Of a stretch of DNA of 34,441 nucleotides, positions 15,069 through 23,497 are shown one piece after another. Source of the DNA: Phycisphaerae bacterium (lineage in GTDB: Bacteria; Planctomycetota; Phycisphaerae; Sedimentisphaerales; Anaerobacaceae); NCBI GenBank assembly GCA_030609625.1, contig JAUWBX010000001.1:1-34441 (forward strand), in the 5' to 3' direction. The notes under the pieces are model-generated. The model made no database searches, was not told the origin of the DNA, and was given only the letters and a program-made list of their open reading frames with translations. Made by a program: the position numbers and the translations under genes. Every line of letters begins with the position of its first letter. Within the stretch, counting starts at the first letter, position 1.

Positions 15069-15191
15069 AGAAGTATTGAAAAAAAGGCACATAGGCGCGC
15101 AAAGGGACAGAGGAGCGGTGGGAGTGCGAGAGTGCGGAAGTGTGTAATTTACGGTTTGACAATACGACGGTTTCATAGTAGAACAGTATAA
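14883..15191 (+). CDS. Possible heptad-repeat protein encoded by the minisatellite
   Basis: Starting at TTG 14883, the frame encodes 102 residues. The first two thirds are seven-residue units such as AFPVKNK, TFPVENR, AILTENE, TFPVGND (pattern [AT]-F-P-V-x-N-E). The tail is very basic (KKGRSIEKKAHRRAKGQRSG). No strong ribosome site precedes the TTG, though AAGG lies close upstream. The minus strand is also open here ('FQLETHHFQLETSHF'), so coding is not proven. The 21-bp period, a multiple of three, with no stop in this frame is the main argument for it. No homologous family known to me. Confidence 0.3.
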   Translation: MPRVNEAFPVKNKALPRRNETFPVENRTFTTENEAILTENETFPVGNDAFLIGNKTFGLKKGRSIEKKAHRRAKGQRSGGSARVRKCVIYGLTIRRFHSRTV

Positions 15192-15298
15192 CAGTATCAC
15201 TGTTTGACCGTATTACCGTATAACTGTGATACGCTGGGAAAAACATATGAACGAGAAAACCAAATAACCACATTTTACCAGAAAGGAAGGATTGAATC

Positions 15299-15907
15299 AT
15301 GGCACGTTTTCCCGATAGAGAAGCAGAAATAAAGGCATTGGCACAGAATATCGTAACGGGTCTCGCCGCTAATGCGGCGGATTTCCCCACGCCGCCGGTC
15401 GCTTCGGCGGCCCTGCAGGCGCTGCTTGACTCATTCATCACACTCAGTGACGAGCAGGTGGCCGCTCAGGCCGCCGCCGAGCAGGTGACGGCGACCAAGA
15501 ACGCGGGCATGGAGGAGCTGGTCACGGCTATGCGGGCGGACCTGCGCTATGCCGAGGATGCGGTCAACTACGACGATGCGAAATTGAGCACCCTTGGCTG
15601 GGGCGGCCGGGCCGCACCAACCGAGCTGGAAGTGCCGGGCCAGGCCCGAGCGCTGGAGGCCCCGCAACAAGGCGAAGGATGGGTCTTCCTCGACTGGAAA
15701 AAGCCGACCGACGGCGGCGCCGTGGCAGCCTATAAGATCGAAAGGCGCGAACGGCCCGCGGGCGACTGGATGCTGGTGAGTATGGCAATTGAGTCCGAGG
15801 CGACGCTCAATAACCAGGAACGCGGCAAAGACTTGGAGTATCGCGTAATCGCTACGAACAAGGCTGGCGACGGTGTGCCGAGTAATACGGTTGCGGTGGT
15901 TTTGTAG
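15299..15907 (+). CDS. Fibronectin type III domain protein
   Basis: This 202-residue protein has a helical Ala-rich N-terminal half (about 1-105, 'AALQALLDSFITLSDEQVAA') and one fibronectin type III domain (about 110-202). The domain shows the usual strand pattern: 'GWVFLDWKKPTDGGAVAAYKI', then 'DLEYRVIATNKAGDGVPSNT'. There is no signal peptide or membrane helix. ATG 15299 has GAAAGGAAGG upstream. The gene is visibly GC-rich against the AT-rich Wzz and minisatellite sequence around it, suggesting a separate origin. FN3 domains usually bind proteins or carbohydrates, but this protein's role is unknown. Confidence 0.8.
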   Translation: MARFPDREAEIKALAQNIVTGLAANAADFPTPPVASAALQALLDSFITLSDEQVAAQAAAEQVTATKNAGMEELVTAMRADLRYAEDAVNYDDAKLSTLGWGGRAAPTELEVPGQARALEAPQQGEGWVFLDWKKPTDGGAVAAYKIERRERPAGDWMLVSMAIESEATLNNQERGKDLEYRVIATNKAGDGVPSNTVAVVL

Positions 15908-15910
15908 AGA

Positions 15911-15949
15911 AGGTACAAAGGCACAAAGGTGCAAAGGTACAAAGGTAAC
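15911..15949 (+). repeat. Degenerate 'GGTACAAA' tandem repeat
   Basis: Four near-copies of a 9-base unit (GGTACAAA, GGCACAAA, GGTGCAAA, GGTACAAA) fill the spacer between the FN3 and LamG genes. It is one of several repeat families confined to spacers in this window. Confidence 0.6.
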
Positions 15950-15984
15950 TCTGAGCCTCTGCCCCTTTGCCACTGGACTTAACT

Positions 15985-17121
15985 ATGATTATCACTCCAA
16001 CTCAAATCACTCAATCCGGCCCCGGCGTTGACCTGTCGAGCCTGCCGGAAGGCGTGTCTATCAAGATGTCCGACCTGGTCAAGGACTTCAAGTATGCCCG
16101 CAACGCTGTCACCCTGACCTTTGACCTGTCAGGCTACGAAAACGTACATCTTGCCTTCGAGGCGATGGAATTCGGCGATGAGCCGCACGCCCCGCCGCCG
16201 AATCCATTCACAGGGGAAGCCGATTTCGACGGTGTGGCGGTCAGTGCGGATGGGGTGGCCTGGTACGAAATCCAGGACCTGCGGCACCTGCGGTCTGACC
16301 GGTTCCTTGGCTACGATATCGATCTGGACGCTGCGATTGCCCAGTGGGGGCTTTCTTATAGCAGCGAATTCCAGATTCGTTTCTGCCAGTACGACAATAA
16401 TCCGGCACCGATGGACGGGATTTTTCTCCACAAGATAGAACTGCTCGGCGACCTGCGTCCGCCGATCCTGCACCTGACCATGAATGACAACGCGTCAAAT
16501 CCAACAGTTCTGGACTCTGCCGCAAGCCAGCGTCATCAGACATTCATCGATCCGGGCGGCAACCCCAACACTAACACCCATTCCGTCCCTGGGCCGAACG
16601 GGACCACAGCTCTGGCCTTTGACGGTGTGGACGACCGGATAGATTTCGGGCCGACGTTGCTGAGCGAGATGGTGGGTGCGGGCCGGGATTTCACCCTGGC
16701 GTTCTGGTACAAGACCGATAGCAGCCCCGGCGACACCACAAAGATATTCTTCCGTCGGCGGATGTCGTTTTCGGAGCCGCACGTAACGGGCTATGTTAGC
16801 AACGACCGCATCTACTGGCTGGTGGGATGGGGTGATGGTTATATGTGGCTCTATTCGGCGTCCGGCATGCTCAATGGTCACTGGCGGCACGTGGTCTATC
16901 GCCGCCAGGGCCAGATGTTAACACTGTGGATAGACGGCGCCCTTCAAGCGACCAAGAGCCACCCCGACTATGCGAAAGGCTTTTTCGCCGGAGCATGGGA
17001 CCCGCGAGCGATTGGACAAGCCTATCAGAGCAGTGACTCAGATTGGCCCTTCGCTATGGCCGACCTCCGAGCGTACGACCGTGCGCTGAGGGACGAAGAA
17101 ATTACGGAACTGAGCGAGTGA
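15985..17121 (+). CDS. LamG/concanavalin A-like domain protein
   Basis: This 378-residue protein has an N-terminal beta-rich region (to about 150, 'FDLSGYENVHLAFEAMEFGD' among its strands) and a C-terminal LamG-like jelly-roll domain (about 150-375). The signature strands are 'TTALAFDGVDDRIDFG', 'DFTLAFWYKT', 'GHWRHVVYRRQGQMLTLWID' and the closing 'MADLRAYDRALRDEEI'. No signal peptide is visible. I chose ATG 15985 (MIITPTQITQSG); an in-frame TTG at 15967 is the alternative. GC-rich like the FN3 gene 77 bp upstream, so they were probably acquired together. LamG domains often bind carbohydrates, which fits a polysaccharide locus, but export would need an unseen route. Confidence 0.8.
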   Translation: MIITPTQITQSGPGVDLSSLPEGVSIKMSDLVKDFKYARNAVTLTFDLSGYENVHLAFEAMEFGDEPHAPPPNPFTGEADFDGVAVSADGVAWYEIQDLRHLRSDRFLGYDIDLDAAIAQWGLSYSSEFQIRFCQYDNNPAPMDGIFLHKIELLGDLRPPILHLTMNDNASNPTVLDSAASQRHQTFIDPGGNPNTNTHSVPGPNGTTALAFDGVDDRIDFGPTLLSEMVGAGRDFTLAFWYKTDSSPGDTTKIFFRRRMSFSEPHVTGYVSNDRIYWLVGWGDGYMWLYSASGMLNGHWRHVVYRRQGQMLTLWIDGALQATKSHPDYAKGFFAGAWDPRAIGQAYQSSDSDWPFAMADLRAYDRALRDEEITELSE

Positions 17122-17203
17122 GAAAGTGTGAAGGTGGAAGGTGAGAAAGTGAAAAGTCCTTTTAACCTGTTACCTGTAACCACCAGCTTTGCTGGTTTGC
17201 GTA

Positions 17204-17269
17204 AAAGCTAACCGCTATACGCTATACGCTAAACGCTAACCATTAACTGCTAATTGCTAACAGCTAAAA
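17204..17269 (+). repeat. Degenerate 'CGCTAAA' tandem repeat upstream of the flippase gene
   Basis: About eight near-copies of a 7- to 9-base unit (CGCTATA, CGCTATA, CGCTAAA, CGCTAAC, TGCTAAT, TGCTAAC, AGCTAAA) run up to the flippase start. Just before it, ACCAGC-TTT-GCTGGT (17182-17196) forms a 6-bp hairpin that may act as a weak terminator for the LamG gene. Confidence 0.6.
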
Positions 17270-17271
17270 GA

Positions 17272-18639
17272 ATGTCTAAACTGAATTCTGAAATGGTTGA
17301 GGCAAGTGACTGCGAAGAGCTAACTCAGGCTGAAACCATTGACCGGCCTTGGAACCCAGCGCACGGACCTTTGGGTAAGCTGAAAGATATTTTCATTTCG
17401 CACAAGGCGAGTCTACAGAACCTATCCTCGCTGGTCATCATCAACTTCATGGTGGCCGGGCTGGGTTTCCTTACGCGAGTGAAAATTGCAAATGTGCTGG
17501 GGAAAGAAAGTTTCGGCCTGCTCGCTTATGGCCTTGCATTAGGAAGCTATGGAGCAGTCATAGTCAGGTTTGGTCTAGACCGAACCTTTGTACGTGACCT
17601 CATACATTACCCAAGGCGTTTTGGTCAATTAGTTGCTGGAAGTCTTGTTTTACGAGGCTTGCTCTTAGTTGTGGTGATCCTGGCGTTGGTCAGTTGGAAG
17701 TTGACTTTTGCGAGTAGCGAGCTTAGCTGGGGTGTGATTGCTGTAGTACTTGGTACCTCCCTTATGGCTTTGGACCTGCAAGCCGTGTATGACAGTTGGC
17801 AGAAAATGTCACGTCACGCAGTCTATAACCTTGTGCAGAAGTGCTGCTATTATGCGCTGATCTGGGCTGTGATATTATTTTTTCCGAGTAAGCTTAGCAT
17901 TGGCCTGATCGGCGGGGGGATGATGGCCTCTGTGGCTCTATACCTGTTTATGCAGCAACGGTGGGCGTTTAGGCGAATCGAATTTTATAAAGCAAAAGAG
18001 TCTCTGGCAAAGACAGCTATCAAGCTTGGATTCGCCAATCTTTTGGTATGGGCGGCTGCTATAGGTTGTCTGTCCTTTGGTGTCTTAAATCAGCTTGTGT
18101 TAAAATATTTCAGGGGAAATGCCGAACTTGGCGGATATGCAGCGGCCTGGCAAATAGTTGCAGTTGCAATGCTCTTATTGAACCAGGTAGCAAGGATTGG
18201 CAAACCAGCAACTGCCAGAATCACCCGAGAAGGAACGGACAGGAATACAAGGAGAAGGTTCTTGGTGAAATATTCCGCCGTGATGTTTGCTGTCGCTTCT
18301 CCAATAGCCATTAGTGCCTTGTTTTGCCCGGGACTAATCCTGAAAACTCTATTCCGTCCTGAGTATGCTTCCGAGGCAGGAACCTTGCGAATTCTCGGAA
18401 TATACCTAATGTGTTTTCCTCTTGGTCTTGTTGCCTCACAATACGTGATCGCTGCCCGAATGGAAAAAACCTATTTTGCCAGTGTTATTGTAGGTGGTAT
18501 TCTAAGTGTCTTGTTCTGTCTTTTTTTGATTCCGAAGTTAGGGGGGATGGGCGCAGCGATATCGCTTCTAATTGCGCATGGCATATCCATGGGATTATAC
18601 TGGGTTGCCATGATTCTGCATGTCCGAAATCATGAATAA
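17272..18639 (+). CDS. Wzx-like polysaccharide flippase (MOP superfamily)
   Basis: This 455-residue inner-membrane protein has about twelve hydrophobic helices starting at 'LSSLVIINFMVAGLGFLTRV'. That opening is the typical entry of polysaccharide flippases, which move undecaprenyl-linked repeat units from cytoplasm to periplasm. The end ('GAAISLLIAHGISMGLYWVA') also matches the family. A charged tail of about 45 residues precedes the first helix. I chose ATG 17272, since an in-frame TTG at 17254 lies within the repeat array; neither has a strong ribosome site. The 3' end overlaps the FrhB-like gene by up to 20 bp, so this gene begins the tightly packed polysaccharide operon. Confidence 0.85.
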   Translation: MSKLNSEMVEASDCEELTQAETIDRPWNPAHGPLGKLKDIFISHKASLQNLSSLVIINFMVAGLGFLTRVKIANVLGKESFGLLAYGLALGSYGAVIVRFGLDRTFVRDLIHYPRRFGQLVAGSLVLRGLLLVVVILALVSWKLTFASSELSWGVIAVVLGTSLMALDLQAVYDSWQKMSRHAVYNLVQKCCYYALIWAVILFFPSKLSIGLIGGGMMASVALYLFMQQRWAFRRIEFYKAKESLAKTAIKLGFANLLVWAAAIGCLSFGVLNQLVLKYFRGNAELGGYAAAWQIVAVAMLLLNQVARIGKPATARITREGTDRNTRRRFLVKYSAVMFAVASPIAISALFCPGLILKTLFRPEYASEAGTLRILGIYLMCFPLGLVASQYVIAARMEKTYFASVIVGGILSVLFCLFLIPKLGGMGAAISLLIAHGISMGLYWVAMILHVRNHE

Positions 18640-20038
18640 TATTACAGGCCATAAAAATGTATGCACTGAAGTTGTTGCTAAAAACCTCTGTATTGGTTGT
18701 GGGGTTTGCGCCAGTGTATGCCCACGCGAAAACCTAAAAATCGAATTTAACAGCTTCGGTGAGTATAATGCTCTTGAAATCGGTAATAGCTGCGGGGAAA
18801 AATGTGATCTATGCTTAAAGGTATGCCCATTCTATAACAACAAAGATAACGAGGACACACTGGGTAAGAAGCTTTTTGCAGAGACGCCTGGAATTAAACA
18901 TACGCCGGAAACCGGCTATTATATAGATTCCTTTGTTGGATATTCTAATATTAAGAGTCACCGTGAAAACGGGTCATCTGGCGGTTTGGCAACTTGGACA
19001 TTGGAAAAATTACTTACTGATAACCTTGTTGACTATGTGGCTTGCGTGTCTCCAAACAATGACCCGGAAAAATTATTTAAGTTTAAGATATGTAACACCC
19101 CTGAGGAAGTTCGTGAATGTTCCCGTTCCTGTTATTATCCTGTCGAAACAAGCGAGGTTATTAAACACATTTTATCACATGATGGGCGATATGCCATAAT
19201 TGGCCTTCCTTGTTTTTGTAAGGCCATTCGTTTGGCAATACAGATAAATCCAAAACTTAAACGCAGAATAAAATTTGTGTTAGGCTTAGTTTGTAGCCAG
19301 TTAAAGAGTAAGTTTTTTGCTGAATATATCTGCGCATTGGGTGGTGGAGACCCTCATTACCTCAAGCAAGTTACGTTTCGTATCAAAGACCCAAACCGTC
19401 CGGCGTCAGATTTTGGAATGAAATTCGTTTCTGAAAACGGGATGAATCCGAGCCGTGAAGGTGTAGTTTTCTGGACCGAGGGCATGAGCCGAATTTGGTG
19501 TGACCGCTACTTTACGCCTAACGCTTGCAACTTTTGTGACGATGTATTTGCCGAGCTGGCCGACGCCTGCTTTATGGATGCTTGGTTATCACCGTATAGA
19601 AATGATAATCGTGGGCATACGATTATGTTAATACGTAATAAGGATTTACTTGATCTGATAGAAAATCCTGATTCTGAGAAAGCTCTTCAGATAAGTCATC
19701 TGCCCATCGAGCAAGTAATTCGAAGTCAAATTAGTGTGATATTCGAAAAACGCAAAGCCATTTCGGAGAGATTGGCTCACTGTGACAAGGAAGGCCTGAC
19801 AACACCAGCCAAGCGAGTCAGCCAAAAATCTAAATTGAGGTATGATTCTCGATTGGAGATTAGAAGCAGATTAATCATTTCGCAAAGCAGCCCCGATATT
19901 TGGCTAAAATGCGGGAAAAAACTTAAAGAATTTTACAGAACTATGCGCTTATCTAGGGCAACACTTGTGCTCATTAAGTGGTGCCGTGGTTTTATTAAGA
20001 AAATTATTTCCTGGGTACCCATTTTTACCAGCAGATAA
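18620..20038 (+). CDS. FrhB-like Fe-S protein (coenzyme F420 hydrogenase/dehydrogenase beta-subunit family)
   Basis: This 472-residue protein has two N-terminal 4Fe-4S motifs, CIGCGVCASVCPREN and CGEKCDLCLKVCPF. An FrhB-type flavin/F420-binding region follows, with 'SGGLATWTLEKLL', 'IIGLPCFCKAIRLA', 'FVLGLVCSQLKSKFF' and a further cysteine group 'CNFCDDVFAELADACFMD'. Family members are redox proteins; copies inside polysaccharide clusters are common, but their reaction is not established. It overlaps the flippase gene and is followed after 13 bp by the pyruvyl transferase. ATG 18632 is an alternative start, shortening it by four residues. The basic C-terminal tail (about 410-472) goes beyond the domain. 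Electron transfer to modify a sugar or the pyruvyl group is speculation. Confidence 0.85.
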   Translation: MSEIMNNITGHKNVCTEVVAKNLCIGCGVCASVCPRENLKIEFNSFGEYNALEIGNSCGEKCDLCLKVCPFYNNKDNEDTLGKKLFAETPGIKHTPETGYYIDSFVGYSNIKSHRENGSSGGLATWTLEKLLTDNLVDYVACVSPNNDPEKLFKFKICNTPEEVRECSRSCYYPVETSEVIKHILSHDGRYAIIGLPCFCKAIRLAIQINPKLKRRIKFVLGLVCSQLKSKFFAEYICALGGGDPHYLKQVTFRIKDPNRPASDFGMKFVSENGMNPSREGVVFWTEGMSRIWCDRYFTPNACNFCDDVFAELADACFMDAWLSPYRNDNRGHTIMLIRNKDLLDLIENPDSEKALQISHLPIEQVIRSQISVIFEKRKAISERLAHCDKEGLTTPAKRVSQKSKLRYDSRLEIRSRLIISQSSPDIWLKCGKKLKEFYRTMRLSRATLVLIKWCRGFIKKIISWVPIFTSR

Positions 20039-20051
20039 CAAGGATATACCT

Positions 20052-21257
20052 ATGCGGTTTTTACTGGCAGGCAATTCAACGTATATGAATCACGGTTCTG
20101 AAGCGATTGTTCGGGGTACGGTCATAACCTTGAGAGGGTTTTTCGATCGTCCCGAGATTGTATCTGCAGAAACGGCACTTTTTCCTTATTCTGATATTCC
20201 TGAGACGGATCCCGGAATCATTCACAAGCCTGTTTTCCTGCCCAAACCGCATTCGATACAATGGTTTTTCAATCAAGCTCGAAAGGCGATCCTTACTCGG
20301 CCGGTTGCCTACAAACATTTTGCCAGAGGCCTGTTGCCTGAAATTAAAAAAGCAGATGCCGTGCTTTCGCTTGGTGGAGACAACTATATCAAGAGGCCAT
20401 TTTTACAAATCGCGCAAAATGATTTGGCCGAAGATTTAAAGATACCGGCCATACTTTGGGGGGCGTCTGTAGGGCCTTTTACAGGATCGCCAAAATATCA
20501 GAAGTCGGTGTTCCGTCATCTCAGGAATCTTTCCGGTGTTTTTGTCCGCGAGACTGTATCGCAACAATATTTAGCTGATAATGGGGTTAAAGACAATGTG
20601 CACTTGGTAGAAGACCCGGCTTTTCTGATGGAACCGGAGATGCCTGATGATCCTGAATTTGTTGAAAAGCTTCCTCGTGGAGCAATTGGGATATCGCTGA
20701 GCAATTTATTCATTAGTCAAACGCGCTTTTCAGAAAACCATGAGGATGCTGTTTACAGAATTGTTGAGGCAGTACGCCAACGATTCGGACGTCCAATCAT
20801 TTTGGTTCCTCATTGTGTGAATTATGGCCGTGATGATCACGCTCTTTTGGATGGCGTCTTGAAAGAGAATGCCTCTCGCTGGCCTGGTGTAATATGCCTG
20901 CCAAAATTATGGACGGCGGCCCAGATCAAATGGGCAATATCTAAATTGCACGCCTTTGTCGGCGCACGAGCGCATTCCACGATAGCTGCTTTCAGTACAT
21001 ACGTGCCTACTGTGAGTCTTGTTTATAGTTTTAAGGCAGAAGGATTCAATCAACGGTTGTTCAATTGCCTTGATTATGTTGTCAAAAAGGAGCAATGCGA
21101 GCCAGAGCTTATTGTTGAGAAGCTTAAGTTGGTAATGGATCATTCTGATGAGATTCGTAAGAATTTACAGGAAAAAATGATCGAAGTAAGGAAAGGTGCA
21201 ATGCAGGCCGGGCAATTGCTTAAGAAAATTATATCTGATAGCAGCTCGCTTGACTGA
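20052..21257 (+). CDS. Polysaccharide pyruvyl transferase
   Basis: A 401-residue cytoplasmic enzyme of the CsaB-like family, which adds a pyruvate ketal from phosphoenolpyruvate to a sugar in the repeat unit. Diagnostic segments are 'NSTYMNHGSEAIVRGT' at the N-terminus, 'ADAVLSLGGDNYI', 'ILWGASVGPF', 'VFVRETVSQQYL' and the C-terminal 'AFVGARAHSTIAAFSTYVPT' with the conserved Arg-x-His. ATG 20052 has AAGGA about 10 bases upstream, and the conserved start MRFLLAGN follows it; the longer in-frame start overlaps the FrhB-like gene. Pyruvylation would add negative charge to the polymer. The linkage to the FrhB-like gene is a recurrent arrangement. Confidence 0.88.
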   Translation: MRFLLAGNSTYMNHGSEAIVRGTVITLRGFFDRPEIVSAETALFPYSDIPETDPGIIHKPVFLPKPHSIQWFFNQARKAILTRPVAYKHFARGLLPEIKKADAVLSLGGDNYIKRPFLQIAQNDLAEDLKIPAILWGASVGPFTGSPKYQKSVFRHLRNLSGVFVRETVSQQYLADNGVKDNVHLVEDPAFLMEPEMPDDPEFVEKLPRGAIGISLSNLFISQTRFSENHEDAVYRIVEAVRQRFGRPIILVPHCVNYGRDDHALLDGVLKENASRWPGVICLPKLWTAAQIKWAISKLHAFVGARAHSTIAAFSTYVPTVSLVYSFKAEGFNQRLFNCLDYVVKKEQCEPELIVEKLKLVMDHSDEIRKNLQEKMIEVRKGAMQAGQLLKKIISDSSSLD

Positions 21258-21347
21258 TAAATACCTTCCAAGACAGGGCAAACTCGAATATGCTGCGGGG
21301 GCAGAAAAAGCATTCCTATTGAGTTTTAATTTGGAGACTATAGAATA

Positions 21348-22214
21348 GTGTGTACTTGTGCAGGTACTATTGGCACTACGCGTACAAAGGCTGAAGACAT
21401 CTCACAGTGGCCTAAAATCTCTATCGTTACTCCGTCTTACAACCAGGGTCGGTTTTTGGAAAAAACTATCCTCAGCATCCTAAACCAGCAATATCCAAAT
21501 CTTGAATATATGGTGTTGGATGGCGGTTCGACGGACAATTCCGTTGATGTCATTAAGCGATATTCGAATCAACTGTCTCACTGGGAAAGTGGCCCGGACA
21601 AGGGACAAGCCGCAGCAATCGCAAAAGGTTTTGCGTCTTCGAGCGGAACAATCCTGGGATGGCTTAACAGCGACGATATGCTCATGCCAAACGCACTTAT
21701 AAATGTGGCAAAGGCATTCTTAGCATCAAGCGAGATATGTGCTGTAACAGGTCGATGTGTCATAATCGATACGGACGGAAAACCGTTTTCAGTTAGTATC
21801 CCGATTATGCGATCCTGGAGGTCTATGTTGTATCTTGGAACCGGCTTTTACCAAATGGCAACCTTTTGGAAAAAGTCGGCATATGAAGCGGTCGGACAAC
21901 TGAACACCGAAATGTATTTCAGCTTCGACGCGGACTTATTTCTCCGTATCAGGAAATATGGCCGGATTGAGGCAATCAACAGTTATCTGGCGGCATATCG
22001 GTCGCATAAGAAATCCAAAACCACAACTAACCAGCGCATAATGCGGGCTGAGAACCGCATGATTCAAAAAAGATATTCGAATGTAAATGATATTACAGTG
22101 ATATTGTCACATGTGGCTAAAAGGGTACGTCCGGTCCGCAGAATCCGCAACAGTATCTTTTGGTATATAGATAAGCATAAGCTAATAGAGCTTTGCAGGA
22201 TCGCACAAACGTGA
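21348..22214 (+). CDS. Glycosyltransferase family 2
   Basis: A 288-residue cytoplasmic GT-A glycosyltransferase. Motifs are 'ISIVTPSYNQGRFLEKTI' (nucleotide-sugar fold), 'YMVLDGGSTDNSVDVIKRY', 'GQAAAIAKGF' and the metal site 'GWLNSDDMLMPNAL', as in WcaA-like enzymes. The acceptor side holds 'YFSFDADLFLRIRKYG'. The start is GTG 21348 with GGAG 12 bases upstream, a longish spacing, and about 20 residues precede the fold; a later start cannot be excluded. It ends in TGATG, sharing one base with the polymerase start. Donor and acceptor cannot be predicted. Confidence 0.87.
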   Translation: MCTCAGTIGTTRTKAEDISQWPKISIVTPSYNQGRFLEKTILSILNQQYPNLEYMVLDGGSTDNSVDVIKRYSNQLSHWESGPDKGQAAAIAKGFASSSGTILGWLNSDDMLMPNALINVAKAFLASSEICAVTGRCVIIDTDGKPFSVSIPIMRSWRSMLYLGTGFYQMATFWKKSAYEAVGQLNTEMYFSFDADLFLRIRKYGRIEAINSYLAAYRSHKKSKTTTNQRIMRAENRMIQKRYSNVNDITVILSHVAKRVRPVRRIRNSIFWYIDKHKLIELCRIAQT

Positions 22215-23497
22215 TGAAATTACAGCAGATTCTTTCCAGCGATATAAAAAAAAAGATAACAAACATCCTGCTGTTTCTTTACGGCACCTCCACCGGTTTG
22301 CCGGATATAGCGATCGCTTTTTATAATATACGTCTGCGATTAGACGATGGCATCATGGTGATTTTGTTTCTTTGCGTCCTTATTAACGGGCTATACCATC
22401 CCTATCGTTTTACGAAAACCCAGTTGAAATTCCTGAAGCTCGCAGCGCTCTTTGCAGTCTCTTGTCTATTATCTTCGTGTGTCACCCTCATCCTGGATCT
22501 GCCATTTGATTACTATTCGCTGTTCCGAATGCTGGGCTGCATGCTTATTTTAGTAACACTTTCTACGATTCTAAAATCTCCACGATTATTTGTATGGCTG
22601 GGGTGGGGTTTGCTACTTGGCGGCAGCATTCTTATGCTGCAAATCTTACTTACATGGCATAGTAAAGCAGCTCAAATTTCACTTTTGGCATATTCATTTC
22701 GACTAAAAACCGCTTTGAGTTTCAAGACATGGAATGCTAACACTTCCGCCAGCTATGCCATTATGTTTGCTTTTATCATGGCCTTAATCAGCTATGAGAT
22801 GTCGGGGATAAAAAAGGGAATATTCTGGGTGGCGGCAGGTGCCTTTAGCTTGATCCCATTGTTTACTTTTTCCCGGGTGGCGGTGGCTGGCATTGGAACA
22901 GCCTGGCTGACTTTCATATTGTTGGCACGCGGGAGCCGTCCCGCAAAAGCCGTGATTATTATGCTATTTGTCGGCATGTTCACATGTCTTGCAATATATG
23001 AAGGGGAGCTGATTCGCTCGGCCGTTCGCATTAACCTGTCAACCGGTGAAGGACTTTCAGACCATCATATAATGTGGCGCAGGGCATTGAATTTAATAGC
23101 CAGGTCGCCTCTTATAGGACACGGGTTTGGGCAGGAAGTTCCCTTATACAAGGCGGAGTTTGGGGGCGGAACAGCCCAAAATGCATTTTTGAGTGTTTGT
23201 GTTGAAGGCGGTTTATTGGGGCTGTTTCTATTTACATGGCCTTTAGCATACCTTGGCCGTCGTTTGTGGAGGTTAGCACATGGCAGATTCTATGATACGC
23301 GGGCGGTGATCTGTTTTGGATTCTTACTGTGTATTCTGGTATTGAGTTTAACGCACTCCGCATTATATTGGCACAAGTCACAAACGTTAATATTGTCTCT
23401 GATGTTGGTTTACATCGGAAAAGGTGAGAGATCGCTGTTATCTGTAGTCAGGACTGAAACGACCGATGCCAAAATGAGAACATGTCAATATGTTTAA
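22214..23497 (+). CDS. Wzy-like O-antigen/exopolysaccharide polymerase
   Basis: A 427-residue inner-membrane protein with about eleven hydrophobic helices. Between helices lies a periplasmic loop containing 'IMWRRALNLIARSPLIGHGF', which is the Wzy_C signature (Arg-rich helix then GxG). Such proteins join flipped repeat units into polymer. ATG 22214 overlaps the previous stop by one base (TGATG) and is preferred over the in-frame TTG at 22193. The 3' end overlaps the next glycosyltransferase by 8 bp. A ligase of the same fold is the alternative, but the neighbouring Wzx and Wzz make polymerase more likely. Confidence 0.82.
   Translation: MKLQQILSSDIKKKITNILLFLYGTSTGLPDIAIAFYNIRLRLDDGIMVILFLCVLINGLYHPYRFTKTQLKFLKLAALFAVSCLLSSCVTLILDLPFDYYSLFRMLGCMLILVTLSTILKSPRLFVWLGWGLLLGGSILMLQILLTWHSKAAQISLLAYSFRLKTALSFKTWNANTSASYAIMFAFIMALISYEMSGIKKGIFWVAAGAFSLIPLFTFSRVAVAGIGTAWLTFILLARGSRPAKAVIIMLFVGMFTCLAIYEGELIRSAVRINLSTGEGLSDHHIMWRRALNLIARSPLIGHGFGQEVPLYKAEFGGGTAQNAFLSVCVEGGLLGLFLFTWPLAYLGRRLWRLAHGRFYDTRAVICFGFLLCILVLSLTHSALYWHKSQTLILSLMLVYIGKGERSLLSVVRTETTDAKMRTCQYV

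Noticed and set aside
14968..15441. Minus-strand frame with 'FQLETHHFQLETSHF' repeats
   Set aside because: It arises from the same 21-bp array and runs antisense into the FN3 gene; the plus frame is no better proven but does not conflict with a real gene.
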